A stretch of 64,000 nucleotides of DNA, taken from positions 55,906,255 to 55,970,254 of the forward strand of contig OZ024933.1 of assembly GCA_964017235.1 (NCBI GenBank). The letters run 5' to 3'. The notes beneath the pieces were generated by a model. It worked only from the letters and a program-made list of their open reading frames with translations. It searched no databases and was not told where the DNA came from. How positions within the stretch are numbered: position 1 is the first letter of the stretch; every line of letters begins with the position of its first letter. Positions 12,097-61,449 of the stretch are shown here, one piece after another. This DNA is from Sabellastarte sp. h YS-2021 (Eukaryota > Annelida > Polychaeta > Sabellida > Sabellidae). The position numbers and the translations under genes are program-made.

Positions 12097-12524
12097 CAGG
12101 TAGCTGTTCCTGTGGGGATTAACATACCGGCTTATGACTGTAGGGGATCGTGTGAGTTGGGGGCGAATCCGGAAGGGGAGGGAGTAACCCTCTCTCAGGA
12201 TTTGAACTACCTTCGGACCGGCCCCTAGATTTCCAAAAATTTTGAAGTCTGGCCCCTACAGGTGGATTTTGTGCAACATTGGGGACATTTACTACAGGTT
12301 GGACAACAGACAATTGAGTGACACAAGAAACACTGTTCACATATTTTAATTTGTAATTTCTTGGTATCTGACACTCTGACTGCCCGGGACTTAACTCTTT
12401 CTTTTGCGAGTGCCCGGGCGCAGAAGGTACACTTTTTGCAACATGACAATTTACAAAGTTCAAAGTCTTTTCCTGTAGTACACCCTGGTTCCGGGCCAGC
12501 AGTCCTTGGCATAAACTGTGATTG

Positions 12525-14542
12525 TCATTTATATGACTGCTGGCCCTTGGCTGGTCGGGAGGAATAATAAGAGGCCTTGCCTCTACTCTTCTTTTGTCCC
12601 CTGTTGCTTCCTATGTTTTTCCAGGCAGGGCGGTCGGAATTTCTATAATCAGAATGTTTGTCTTGTCTTTCATATGGGTGGAAGCGTCCTTTCTTACCGG
12701 ACTGTACTTGCCCTTTACTCTCAAAATTTGCAATGTCCTGTTCGGCCTGTTTCAACACGGCATCAGGAAAGAGAGTGGAGATGTGAAGCGGCCCAGTACG
12801 TAAGGCGGCCAGAGTATCCGGTTTGATTCCCATTTTGAGGTGAGAAAGGTAGGCATCACGTCTTGTGAGAGTTGTGTTGGCCACTGTAACAAAAACAAAG
12901 TCAGTTAAATGTTCAAGCGTCTTGGCCAGAGACTGTGTGATGCTTGAATTGAAGTTAAGAAGAAACTGAAGTTCATCTGAAGCTTGAGACACCCTTTCTG
13001 AAGACTTGCCCTTACTCAAATCTGACTTCACAACCTTGAGGTGAGTCTGCATGCTATCTTGAACTTTATACAGGCATCTGTTGAAGGCAGCCGCTTGGTT
13101 GCAAATGATAGAGGCTTCGCGGGCCGACTTCTCCCAACGCCTCAGATTGTCCTGAGATATCTGTCTGGAGGGTGGGGCTGTTGATGCAATACCGGCCGCT
13201 TTGGCAATGCGGCTATATGTGCTATTGACTTTTGATGCGTCCGTACTCCAAGTATGAACTGTCTTTGCATCCTGATCCCCTGAAGGTCGGTTAGGAACAA
13301 AATTGTACCATTTAGCCTGAGACTTAGGGGCGCGGACAAATTGATCTTTCAGCAATCCGCCTGCCTCTGAGCTACGCGAAGGGTATCCCTCTGTGAGTGT
13401 GAGGTTTAATTTACCCATCTTATTACAGAGCCACTCGTCTGTAGGCATGGACACTGCAATTTTCCCTGTTGGCTGAGCCTTGGGACCGGCAAAAGGGTTG
13501 TCTTCTGATTTAGAGGCCGCTGTGTCTACTTCAGGGATGTGACCCCACCCCATGAACGATCTGATTCCACTCATGGTTTCCCTATAGTTTTGTTCCTCTG
13601 ATAGGGTCAGATCTGGATCAACAGTAGAGGCGTCAGGGTCTTGTTCGGACAATTCTCCCTCCTTAACGAACAGTTCCACAGGGGGACGGTCAGAGAGGTC
13701 GCTGTCAGATTGGGTGTCCATTGAAGAAGTGCTCTGTCTTCTTGCGGGGACAGATGAAGACCTGCTGGGTACCTGCTGAGAGATGGGTGAGTCGGTACCT
13801 GCCAGATCTGGTTGGTCGGTGGACACCCTTCCGGTGGTCGATTTGCTGGTCGACTTGGAGGCAGTCTGTGTAAAACCAGGCAAATCTGAAGATTTGGAGT
13901 TGTCCGGTCGGTGTTGGTCGGTAGCTGGCTTGATAAAAGGCTTTGAAGAAACAACCGAACTATGAGGTGGTGAGGGTGTAGGAGTGACTTTCACTGTTGA
14001 AAAGGTCGGTTCTGGTTTATCCAAAGATTTCGCTAACAGCAGCGCCTCTAGTCAATTAAAGCGTTCAGACCATTTCTGGTCTAACTGGTCTATCTTTGAA
14101 TCCTGAGAGGATTTGTGAGATTTGGAAACCGACTTAGCCGGCTTGTCAGCTGAAGGTTCTTTGGATGTATGTGGGTTAGGTTTATCCACGCTTGCTTTCT
14201 TTTTCTTCTCAGAACTTGAACCAGGGGACTTCACAATCCCTTGATCGTCCACTACTCCCACTACCGTCACAGAGGACGGGTCTATGAGAGAGGAACTGAC
14301 GTCCTGTTTAGGGGTTTCAGCAGTCTTCTTAGAATCATGCTTTTCTTTTTTGAGTCTATAAGAAGGCGTGGAAAGTTGGGTGCGCTGCTCTTCAGTAAGA
14401 GAGTTGCAAGCATTACAGTCGTTATGGGATATACAAGGGTCTGAACCCTTACCTTTTTCCCTGCACCTTGCACAGAAATTATGGCTATCAAATCCCGCCA
14501 TGATGTGTCCACAGCTTCCGTGTTTCTGGCTAGGTGAAGACA
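12525..14542 (-). CDS. DIRS B gag-like region
   Basis: The N-terminal part, from an ATG at 14542, has a Cys/His pattern (CGHIMAGFDSHNFCARC, then C-x5-C-x2-C) typical of DIRS gag proteins. It is followed by a long Ser/Pro/Lys-rich linker. The C-terminal part (12525-14024) contains helical gag-like sequence and ends in a basic Gly/Arg/Tyr-rich tail that could bind RNA. It is a fossil part. Confidence 0.8.
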
Positions 14543-14693
14543 TTGTAACTGATAAAAACTGAGTCCATAAAGGTCTATAAGCACCCCGTAATAAAATAAA
14601 GTCACTAAATAGACACACTCTGTAAAATAAGTAGTAAAATAATAAAAAGTTCCACTGGCAGAAAAATTCCGTGTACACAGCATGTGCGCCAAA

Positions 14694-14884
14694 TGAAAAA
14701 GATGCTATGACGTCATGCTGTCTAGACAGGAAGGAAGTACCACACGCCACCTGGCGAGTGCACAGCATTGGACCGGTCTGGCCGGTGGAGACACAGGACA
14801 TCTTTTTCTGACGTTTGGCGGGCCGGTCTGCGCTGACCGGATAAGCTATTGTCCATTGGATATGATGTATTAACGCAATAAAAA
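14694..14884 (-). repeat. Right inverted terminal repeat of DIRS B
   Basis: Inverted partner of 8611-8826. It ends in ATTAACGCAATAAAA, the edge reproduced in the internal complementary region. Confidence 0.9.
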
Positions 14885-16685
14885 ATAAATTATGTAATTT
14901 TGATATCTGAACATATTTGTAGTTTTCAGGTACTACTCTCAGTCATTTTTGATTTGCAGAGACTGACAAGCCCATTAGAACTGGTTATTGTTCACAAGAA
15001 TACTATAACTCTACAATAAAATAAAAAAATAAATACACTAATTCTGGAGAACAAAATTAAATCACATGATTACTCTTTTATAGTTTTATCACTTAAATAT
15101 CTTTGATAATATTCACACTCTTCTGGTCCCTAATTTCAAGACAAACATAGCATTGCAAGTTTGTTTTGGGAACAACAAATCGCTTAAATTAAACTTAATC
15201 AGAAAACAATTCGTAACATCAATATCAACAAGGCATATACCGGGTAAAAACATATACACACAACAAACAGATCACTGGTAGAGATGGCAGTTTACCATTT
15301 CCACTGATACATATAAAGAAAACTAAAAACAAGTGTGCCTTTAAAACATTATAGCTTTTATTATCTACTTGGCAACAAAACAGTTAAGAAAGAACTTTCT
15401 AATTTCCATTTTTATTTGTAACACAATAACGCAAGTTGTCAACTGCTGTGTTAAGTCCCTAAAACTACCAGAATTTTTAAAACTCCAAAAAATGTCAAAA
15501 AAAATAACCTAAGCAAGAACTGAAGAACTACTCAAGAAGAAAAGGTAACCTGATATTATGTATAGGTTAAGGGCCAAGTAAGTGTCCATTATTTGAAAAT
15601 AATGGTATGTTTAAGAGGAAGGGACCGAGTCGACAGTCCAATTTCCTATTAATGTTTTAGAGTTCTGAAATTTCAGGGGAATTTATTAAGTTTTATTCTT
15701 AGCAATTTTTCTCACAGTACATATTTTCTAAGTAGACTTTGCAAAACAAGATTATTCTAAGAATATAAAATTAATATTAGTGAATAAGGACCCTGGTTAA
15801 AACATATCCATAAATTTATGATTATATTACCAAAAATAAAACTCAATTCTGACTTTGAGCAAACAAATACATCCAAGTTAATTCAGTAGTTTAACTGCAA
15901 TTCAACTCTTTTTTTTACCAAGTACGTTAACAATATATATATACATGTTTCAGCCATTTCTAGCAAATATATAACATCACGCTACATAAACATACACTTG
16001 TTTAATATTCAAGTAAAAATTCTAGCTCACCCACTGTCATACAATGAACATACATCAATTGCATTTAATTCAGAAAGACATACTTTAGTTTGAAAAGGAT
16101 AAAGTATTTATAAAAACATATATGTACAAGAAGCTGTGAACATATCTGAAAACTTACATAAATAAATACTTTAAAAAACAACAAGAAGATCTAAATAAAG
16201 CATATTGATCTATTTATAATGTAATAAATTTTCAAATTTTTAAAACTACATAAATAATATCACTATTAGCGGACAACTAAAATCTTATAAACTTTTTGAA
16301 GACTTAAGATTAAACACTTAAGTAATCAAAACTATTCTTCATTAAAGTGTGTATATAACAGTTTGATTTTTAAAATTTTTTGACCACATAATGTGAAACG
16401 TTAAAACAATAATATCAATTCATAAAAGATTTAGAATGGGGCTTTCTAGAGAGCAAATTTTATACTTGTGTACAATTTGTTTACTCTTTCACAAGTCCCC
16501 TCATTTTTTATCATAAATGCAAAAAGAAATAGCTTGAAGTTACAATACTATTTTGTAAAAGTTGCAGAAAATGAAATGGCTACTGGCACATGCACACTCA
16601 TCATATGCATAATAGTACCAACAATAATATTTCTTTGAAAAGATATGTTTTTGTTTGGTCGTCCATGTTTGCACCCGCCAACACG

Positions 16686-16729
16686 CAAGCATTAGTGAGG
16701 ATTAGGTAAGGGTATTTTACGTAATAAAA
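16686..16729 (+). mobile_element. Relic of a DIRS right end
   Basis: About 44 bp aligns with the right edge of fossil A (7408-7453): CAAGCA, then GTGAGGAT, AGGTAAGG and TATTTTACG with scattered mismatches. No partner repeat or coding scrap is nearby. It is an old, isolated DIRS end. Confidence 0.65.
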
Positions 16730-17019
16730 TGACTCTGTTTAGGCCAATTTCCTGAAAAATATTGCAAAATTTCTGCCATCAATGTAAGAAAAGAGTTTCT
16801 TTTTTTTCAGTTTTGTACTTTATTATATTCTTTAACGTTTACTTGACAACCCCATGCAGCCCCAACTTAGAAATTTTTGCAATGAATAAATACTGAAGTA
16901 TATTCCTTGCAGTCTTTGTGAACATGGCTTCTTAAAACTTGGGAATAAACTTTATAATTATGAGCCTGACATTTTGTATGTTAGTGTATGGTGATTAAAG
17001 CTATAAATTAGACATTTCT

Positions 17020-17470
17020 ATTAGGGACAGACTGGTATAAAAAATGTGTAGATCAGGAGGTCGCCAATATGAAACCATTCCAATTCCGGGACTCCCAAGT
17101 TTTAGTACACTCCCATTTAAATAGAGGAAGTAAAACTCATGAAACCAAAACATGGGTGTTTCCTGTCAAAAAAAAAAAAAGAAAAAAAAAAAAGGATAAA
17201 AGTGTGTAATTTCTTCAGATTTCTGGCTTGCTTTCAATATTTTACATTTTCCTTCCATTATAAGTGAGATAGAGGTTTTAAAGTGTTGTCACATATTTAC
17301 CACAAAATCACTATAAAAGGCTGCAAATGCACAAAAATATGTGATAAAAGTTAGCAATTTCTTCAGATTTTGGGTTTCTTTCCAATATTTTAATTTTTTT
17401 ATTCCATTATATGTGTAGATAAGTGAAATGGCGGTTGTAAATTTCATCACAGTATTTCAATAAAATGTTT
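17020..17470. repeat. Dispersed repeat, copy 1
   Basis: Similar in the same orientation to 42144-42515. Shared phrases include GTGTAATTTCTTCAGATTT, TGCAAATGCACAAAAATATG and CCTTCCATTATA. Each copy holds an imperfect internal duplication of about 180 bp. The family is not known to me. Confidence 0.65.
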
Positions 17471-17811
17471 TTGATATTGAGCCTACAAATTTATCCCTAA
17501 TTTCTATTAATATTTCTATTTAAATTAGATATTTCTATTAATATTACTTGAAATATACAAGACATTACCTCAACCCAGTGAATGTAACATGCTTGTATGT
17601 TTATAACTACAGTTTTACAAGGAGTGGACACTCGTGATCATACAATCAGTGAAAATCACATGAAGCAATATATGCTATGCCACTACATACCCACACACCA
17701 TTCTGTCGAAGCAAATTAAGTATTTTACTGAAATACACAAGGAATACTGAAGACATGACCAAAGTATCATCTGTGAATAAATGTAAGAACCATCCATCAT
17801 AGTCTTACTTG

Positions 17812-18186
17812 TAGTCTTGGTATTGTTTATCGATATCGAAATATTTATCAATTCAAGCTAAGTTTGCTGACATTGATGATGTAAGGTACAATATCAATAT
17901 CGAAACATACCACTTAACAGGTAGAACTATCGTGTTTTTCATTCAAATAAAGTACAAAATTTGAAGAATATATTGGTTTTTATATTATTTTTGTCAACTT
18001 TGAGTTCCCGCTAAAGCAGAAAGGCCATATTTGTTAACGTTTCAGGAACCTACTAAAACTTGCAAAAGAGTCTGGAAGGTGTCCCTAGGAAAACATCTCA
18101 TGTCCCGATATTTCAATATCGATCGATACTGTAGGCAAAATAGGGTTTGATATCGATATAAATATTCTTATTCAATACCAACAACA
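17812..18186. mobile_element. hAT-like MITE with 8-bp target duplication
   Basis: CTTACTTG occurs at 17804-17811 and again at 18187-18194, flanking a 375-bp AT-rich element. The inner ends share TTGGTATTG as an inverted repeat, followed by ATCGATATC-rich stretches. An 8-bp duplication fits hAT. Confidence 0.72.
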
Positions 18187-18473
18187 CTTACTTGCATACA
18201 TATTGCTGTATTTAGTATACACAACCTGCTGATATTGAAACAAAGTCTCAATTAACTTCACTTACAGCAGATTATGTAGAAGTAGAACCAGTACAAGTCA
18301 ATGAAGTGTAATTAATTTTGAAATCCAAAACCAGGATAGTAATCAAGGTTTCTGAGTATGTTAAATATGCCAAATTTTAAAGCAAAAAGGAGCATTTCAG
18401 ACTTAAATGGTAATTCCTCAGAAATTTGTCTGCTACTTTACTTTTTCACATAATTGGAGTTCTGGGCCCAGTT

Positions 18474-18746
18474 TAACAAAGGCCTACTATCCCCTTAGTA
18501 GGCTGCTAAGTGCTAGTAGTGTGCTAATAGTCTACTAAGCCTATACTATCTGCTTCACTGAGATACTATTCACTGTGGTAATTAGTAGACTCTCCTCAAT
18601 AAAAGCCCTGCCATCTCAGGCACTTGGTAGATCCCAAGTAGCAGCTCAGTAGAACACTTTGGTTGTGACTACTAAGACCCTACTAAGATATAGATTTAAT
18701 AGTATATTATCTTCTATATTTAGTAGGCCTTTGTGAATCTGGGCCC
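18474..18746. mobile_element. MITE with GGGCCCAG termini
   Basis: The ends GGGCCCAG...CAAAGGCCTACTA are inverted copies with two mismatches in 26 bp. The body is full of CTACTA/TAGTAG subrepeats. No clear target duplication is visible. Confidence 0.75.
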
Positions 18747-19219
18747 TGGGGATTCGGTATACTTTGACATTATCACCCAATACTACCACAAGATTTATCG
18801 TTGTTTTTTTTGGGTGGGTATAAACAGAAGTTCAAAAAAAAAAAAAAAAAAAAAATTAACTTTGAATACAGTTGATACAATGTAAATACAGATCAAATAT
18901 CACCTACATGGCAGGTTAAATATATTAATATGGCTGTCACCAGCTTTGAAAAAATAAACATGGTTATCACTCACAGCATATAGTTAGCATCGGAAATAGG
19001 TAGTGTCATGACTGTACTTCTAGTTCTACTTCCACACAAACAACTGTATTTACTTTGCAGCTCAATGTAACACCAAGATAGGTTGCTTGCAAATTCTATG
19101 ATAGATTTTTGACTGAAAGATATCACTGTTTTTTGTTTTTTTTTGTTGAGTTTCGCACACAGTTTCCTTTTTTTTTTTTTGTATTTCAGACATCTGGGTT
19201 TTCAGATCTGAACCTCCAT

Positions 19220-56885
<37,666 letters not shown>

Positions 56886-56970
56886 CTGAAAGAAAAATAT
56901 CAGTGACAGTAATATACATATCATGACAGAAACTCTGACCTGACATTTCAAATTATTTTCTCCAAAGAAA

Positions 56971-57870
56971 ACTAGATTGGGCCAACTCGGCGCCAACATA
57001 TCCCCAGACAGGTCATCACTCACGCCACAGGTTTTGATCGGGAATTTTTTATTTAATCCATTTGTTGTATGCCATAAATATTGGGAAAAGTTATATGAAC
57101 TTCAGCACATCAATCTACTAAGTTTATATCTTCCCAAGGAAGATGGTGTATCCCCAGACGTCGAATACATAACTCAACAGATCATATTTTCAATCTTCCT
57201 GCAATGATAACTCTGAACCTATTTTCAAAGTATTTAAATGATTGATGATTGAATGTCCATTCTAAATTAATAATCTCAAAAGAGCATATCTGTTTCTATA
57301 TTTGTTGACAAATAAAATATTATTTTTAACTCAACTCATCATACTTTTCAATCTTCCTGCAAAGGGTAACTCTGAACCTATTTTCAAAGTATTTAAATGA
57401 TTGATGATTGAATGTCCATTCTAAATTCATAATTCCAAAAGCGTATCTCTGTTTCTATATTTGTTCACAAATAAAATATTATTTAAAAATCATATATTAT
57501 TTATATTATTATTTTATTATATTATTTTTAGAATTTGCATTGTTTTTCAGTTATTCATTTCCTCAATTCCTATATATGTGGTCCATAAATATGCAACCTA
57601 AATATGTGACACAATCTCAGTTCTGACTCCCTTTGTCTTAGATAATTAGATAATGAAGCAAACACCACCTCCCACCCCCACCCCACCTCTCTCCCCTTCT
57701 CCACACCTCTCTCACTATTACAGAAGATCTGTATACCTTTGTTTATTTAGTGTCACTCAATAGCTGGAGGTCCCAGAGGTGGGTGGGGGATGGTGGGTGT
57801 GACTACAAAGAGATGGAGTGCTGCAGCACAAATGGTAAACAAACACTTATAATATAAAAGGGGTAATCAA
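56971..57870. repeat. Y left-part duplication, copy 1
   Basis: This roughly 900-bp block recurs at 57921-58800. Both contain ACTTCAGCACATCAATCTAC, two nested copies of TTTAAATGATTGATGATT, and a CCCACCCCCACCCC-type run. The two blocks differ by small indels. Confidence 0.85.
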
Positions 57871-57920
57871 ATACAAAAAGCTCAGTTAATCTTATCACTA
57901 AAATAAAATCAAATATATAA

Positions 57921-58800
57921 ACTAGATTGGGCCAACTCGGCGCCAACATATCCCCAGACAGGTCATCACTCACGCCACAGGTTTTGATCGGGAATTTTTT
58001 AAAACATAATTACCCATTATTATATGAACTTCAGCACATCAATCTACTCTGTTTATATCTCCCCAAGGAAGATGGTGTATCCCCAGACGCCGAATACATA
58101 ACTCAAATTATATTTTCAATCTTCCTGCAATGATAACTCTAAACCTATTTTCAAAGTATTTAAATGATTGATGATTGAATGTCCATTCTAAAATAATAAT
58201 CCCAAAAGAGCATATCTGTTTCTATATTTGTTGACAAATAAAATATTATTTTTAACTCAACTCATCATATTTTTCAATCTTCCTTCAAAGTATTTAAATG
58301 ATTGATGATTCAATGTCCATTCTAAAATTCATAATCCCAAAAGCGCATATCTGTTTCTATATTTGTTCACAAATAAAATATTATTTAAAAAAAAATTATT
58401 TATATTATTATTTTATTATATTATTTTTAGAATTTGCAAATTGTTTTCAGTTATTCATTTCCTCTATACCTATATATGTGGTCCATATATATGCAACCTA
58501 AATATGTGACACAATCTCAGTTCTGACTCCCCTTTGTGTTATATGTAATGAAGCCCACCACCTCCCACCCCCACCCCTCTCCCCTTCTCCACACCTCTCT
58601 CACTATTACACAAGATCTGCAACCCCATTGAGTTCTTTGTTTCTCATCTGATATCATTAAATACCTTTGTTTATTTAGTGTCACTCAATATAGCTAGAGG
58701 TCCCAGAGGTGGGTGGGGGGAATCCGGGTGGGGGATGTGGGTTGAGCATAAATGGTAAACAAACAATCTATATAAAAGGGGTACTCAAATACAAAAAGAA
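57921..58800. repeat. Y left-part duplication, copy 2
   Basis: Same-orientation partner of 56971-57870, separated by about 50 bp. It leads directly into the right-part duplication. Confidence 0.85.
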
Positions 58801-61371
58801 TTGAGAATTTTAAGTATGTGATTATCAACTGAAATGAGTTCATAACTGTAGGAGCTGTGCCAAAATTAACTGAGGCAAGTTGAATAAAACTGGGCTAGTT
58901 GAGGGTTAAAAATCCCCTAGTTTTACTTAGGGCTGCAAGCGAGCCCGAAAATGCGCCTCGATTCCTCGTTTTATAAGAATCGACTCGGACTCGGTTAATC
59001 GCTTGATTATCGCCCACGAAATAAACTACTTCATATTTTGACATACCACGCCTTATTAAGTGGTTACAAACCACACAACAGGAAAGAATTTTGATAATTT
59101 ATTGAATTTTGGGGAAAAGACGCATTTAAAATGCAAAATTTTAGAAACTTTAACTATCTTTATATTGCGAGATTTGAGGCGTCTTCGAAATACGTTATAA
59201 TAAAATGCCCTCTTATAGAACGTTGTTACACAAAGAACTAAAGTTTGCAAACACTTAAAATATAAAATACTGAAACGGAAACACCTTATATTTTGAAAAT
59301 ATATTCATATATTTAAAGAAAAAAATAAATTTTGTAGTAGATTTTTACGTCTGTTTAGTTGTTTTCGAAGACCCGGTTCACTTTTCTTGCCTCGAGTATT
59401 GAACTGAATCGTTTCGTTTCCGAGTAACCGAAGAATCGTTGCAGCCTTAGTTTTACTACATAAGGATATAATTTCATTAATATTGGGACTTAAAGCTCAC
59501 TTAAAGTGTCCATTTTGTCTACTTCAATATGTTTCACCAGTTTCATTTTAAAAAGTGAAAAACTCAGCAAGCAGAGGTATAACACACAAAAATAAGTTCT
59601 TAAAAGACTAAGATAGCCATAACATTATTAATATTCAAAATTTAAATAGACAGGCATTTCCTTTTAAAAATTCAAAGATTTCAGCTCTATAACCCACATA
59701 GTTTGACAGTTACTGGGCTTTAAAGTGGCATAATATCCATAAATTGGGTTTCTGTGGGCATTTTACAATTGTTAAAGAGACCTTAGCAATTAAACTACAG
59801 ATCTGAAACTTTTTGGGGGGACATACATAACAAACAAAAATCATATATAATACAGTTTAAGACTTGTCACACTAAGCATTTCCAAATAACAGGGCAAAAT
59901 ACGGAAAAAATGTCAAAAAAGGCACTTGGGCGAGTGTCTATGGCCCTCATACACAGGTTAAATGTCTACTAAAAACCTTGATTTTCGGCATATGTAAAAA
60001 GGACATAATAATGCATTCCCAGATGGGATTTCAGCTCCATCAATCACATAGTTTAACAGTTACAGGGCTTAAAGGTGGTAAAAAGTCCAAATATTGGGTC
60101 ATTGTGGGCCTTTTAGAGATCTCGATGTGGCTTTCAAATTAAAGCTTCAGACTTAAAATTTGTTACATACTAAGATTACACATAGAATATGTATCTAATA
60201 AAGTTTGAAACTTCTCAGACTTACCATTTGCAAGTTACAGAGCAAAATATGTGAAAAATGTCTTAAAAGGGTCACTCAGGTGGGTGTTAAAGGTCCTCAT
60301 ACACAGGTTAAATGTCTACTTGAAGCCTTGATTTTTGGCACATGTAAAAAGAACATAATAATGTATTCCCAGATGAGATTTCAGCTCTATCAGTCACATA
60401 GTTTAACAGTCACAGGCCTTAAAATTGGCAAAAAGTCCAAATACTGGGTCTTTATGGGGCCTTCTAGAGACCTAAATGTGGCCTTCAAATTAAAGCTTCA
60501 GACTTAAAATTTGTCACATACTAAGATTACACATAGAATATGCATCTAATACAGTTTGAAACTTCTTAGACTTACCATTTCCAAGTTACAGGGAAAAATA
60601 TGTGAAAAATGTCTAAAAATGGTCACTCGGGTGGGGATTTATGGTCCTCATACACAGGTTAAATGTCTTCTTAAAGCCTTAATTTTTGGCACATATAAAA
60701 ATAACATACTAATATCTTCTCAGATAGGATTTGAGCTCTATCAGTCACATAGTTTGACAGTCACAGGGCTTAAAAGTAGCAAAAAGTCCAAATATTGGGT
60801 CTTTGGGAGCCTTTTAGAGACCTCAATTTGACCTTCAAAATTAAAGCTTCAGACTTAAAATCTGTTACATACTAAGATTACACACAGAATATATATCTAA
60901 TACAGTTTGAAACTTCTCAGACTTACCATTTCCAAGTTACAGGGAAAAAGATGTGAAAAATGTCTGATAAGGGTCACTCGGGTGGGTGTTTATGGTCCTG
61001 ATACACAGGTTAACTGTCTATTAAAGGCCTAAATGTTGGGGCACATATAAGAAAACACATAGATATATTCCCAGATGATATTTAACTTAGATGAGAGACA
61101 TAGTTTGAAAGCTACAGTGCTTGAAAGTGGCAAAAAGTGCATAAATTGGGTCTCTGTGGGCACTTTTGAGACCTTAAGTCGACCCCTTTGGGTAAACCTA
61201 CAGCCCTAAAATTTTCTACAGACAAGGATTACATATCAAAGTTATACCTAGCGCAGTTTAATTTGTTTTTGAGTTATCGCGTCCACAAGGAAATTTCTAC
61301 GGCGGCGGCGGCGGCGGCGCGACGGACCTGAATCCAATATATCCCCGACTTTCGTCTGGGGATATAATAAG
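58790..61371. repeat. Y right-part duplication, copy 1 (with hAT insertion)
   Basis: It starts AATTGAGAATTTTAAGTATG and ends with the hairpin near 61366. It aligns with 61450-63844. Its core (59940-61230) has AAATGTCTAC-type markers at about 350-bp spacing (60310, 60660, 61011). It alone carries the 522-bp element at 58928-59449. Confidence 0.85.
58928..59449. mobile_element. hAT-type element with exact 8-bp target duplication
   Basis: GTTTTACT flanks it at 58920-58927 and 59450-59457. The ends TAGGGCTGCAA and (inverted) TAAGGCTGCAA are a typical hAT terminal pair. The paralogous site in the second Y copy (about 61569-61580, CTATTTTTACTACATAAGG) is empty. The element is 522 bp and codes for nothing I recognise. 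Confidence 0.88.
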
Positions 61372-61449
61372 GAATGTCCAACAGGAAGATTATATACCTC
61401 CAGAATTAAATATAAATTATCAAACGACAAGAACAGATTTATAATAATA

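Larger units (their letters stand above)
8611..14884 (-). mobile_element. DIRS-type retroelement B, nearly whole
   Basis: A tyrosine-recombinase retroelement of about 6.27 kb with coding sense on the minus strand. The order is right ITR, gag, RT/RNase H, recombinase, internal complementary region, left ITR, which is canonical for DIRS. Terminal repeats at 8660-8822 and 14698-14870 differ at about two of 165 positions, so the insertion is young. The element looks almost complete but has about two breaks in its coding part. It is typical of the DIRS lineage abundant in bivalve genomes. It lies downstream of the 3' end of the kinase gene, in the same transcriptional direction. Confidence 0.93.
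14885..19219. other. 3' flank and probable 3' UTR of the kinase gene
   Basis: AT-rich DNA with no exon-like block. Because the kinase stop codon is at 19220 on the minus strand, its 3' UTR must begin here. AATAAA-type signals on the minus strand (TTTATT on plus) are too frequent to pick one. The stretch also holds a DIRS end relic, a dispersed repeat and two MITEs, listed separately. A/T runs occur at 17169-17195, 18836-18856 and 19160-19175. Confidence 0.6.

Noticed and set aside
59056-59250. 64-codon minus-strand frame inside the 522-bp hAT
   Set aside because: No transposase motif is present. The element is too short to be autonomous and the frame has no coding character.
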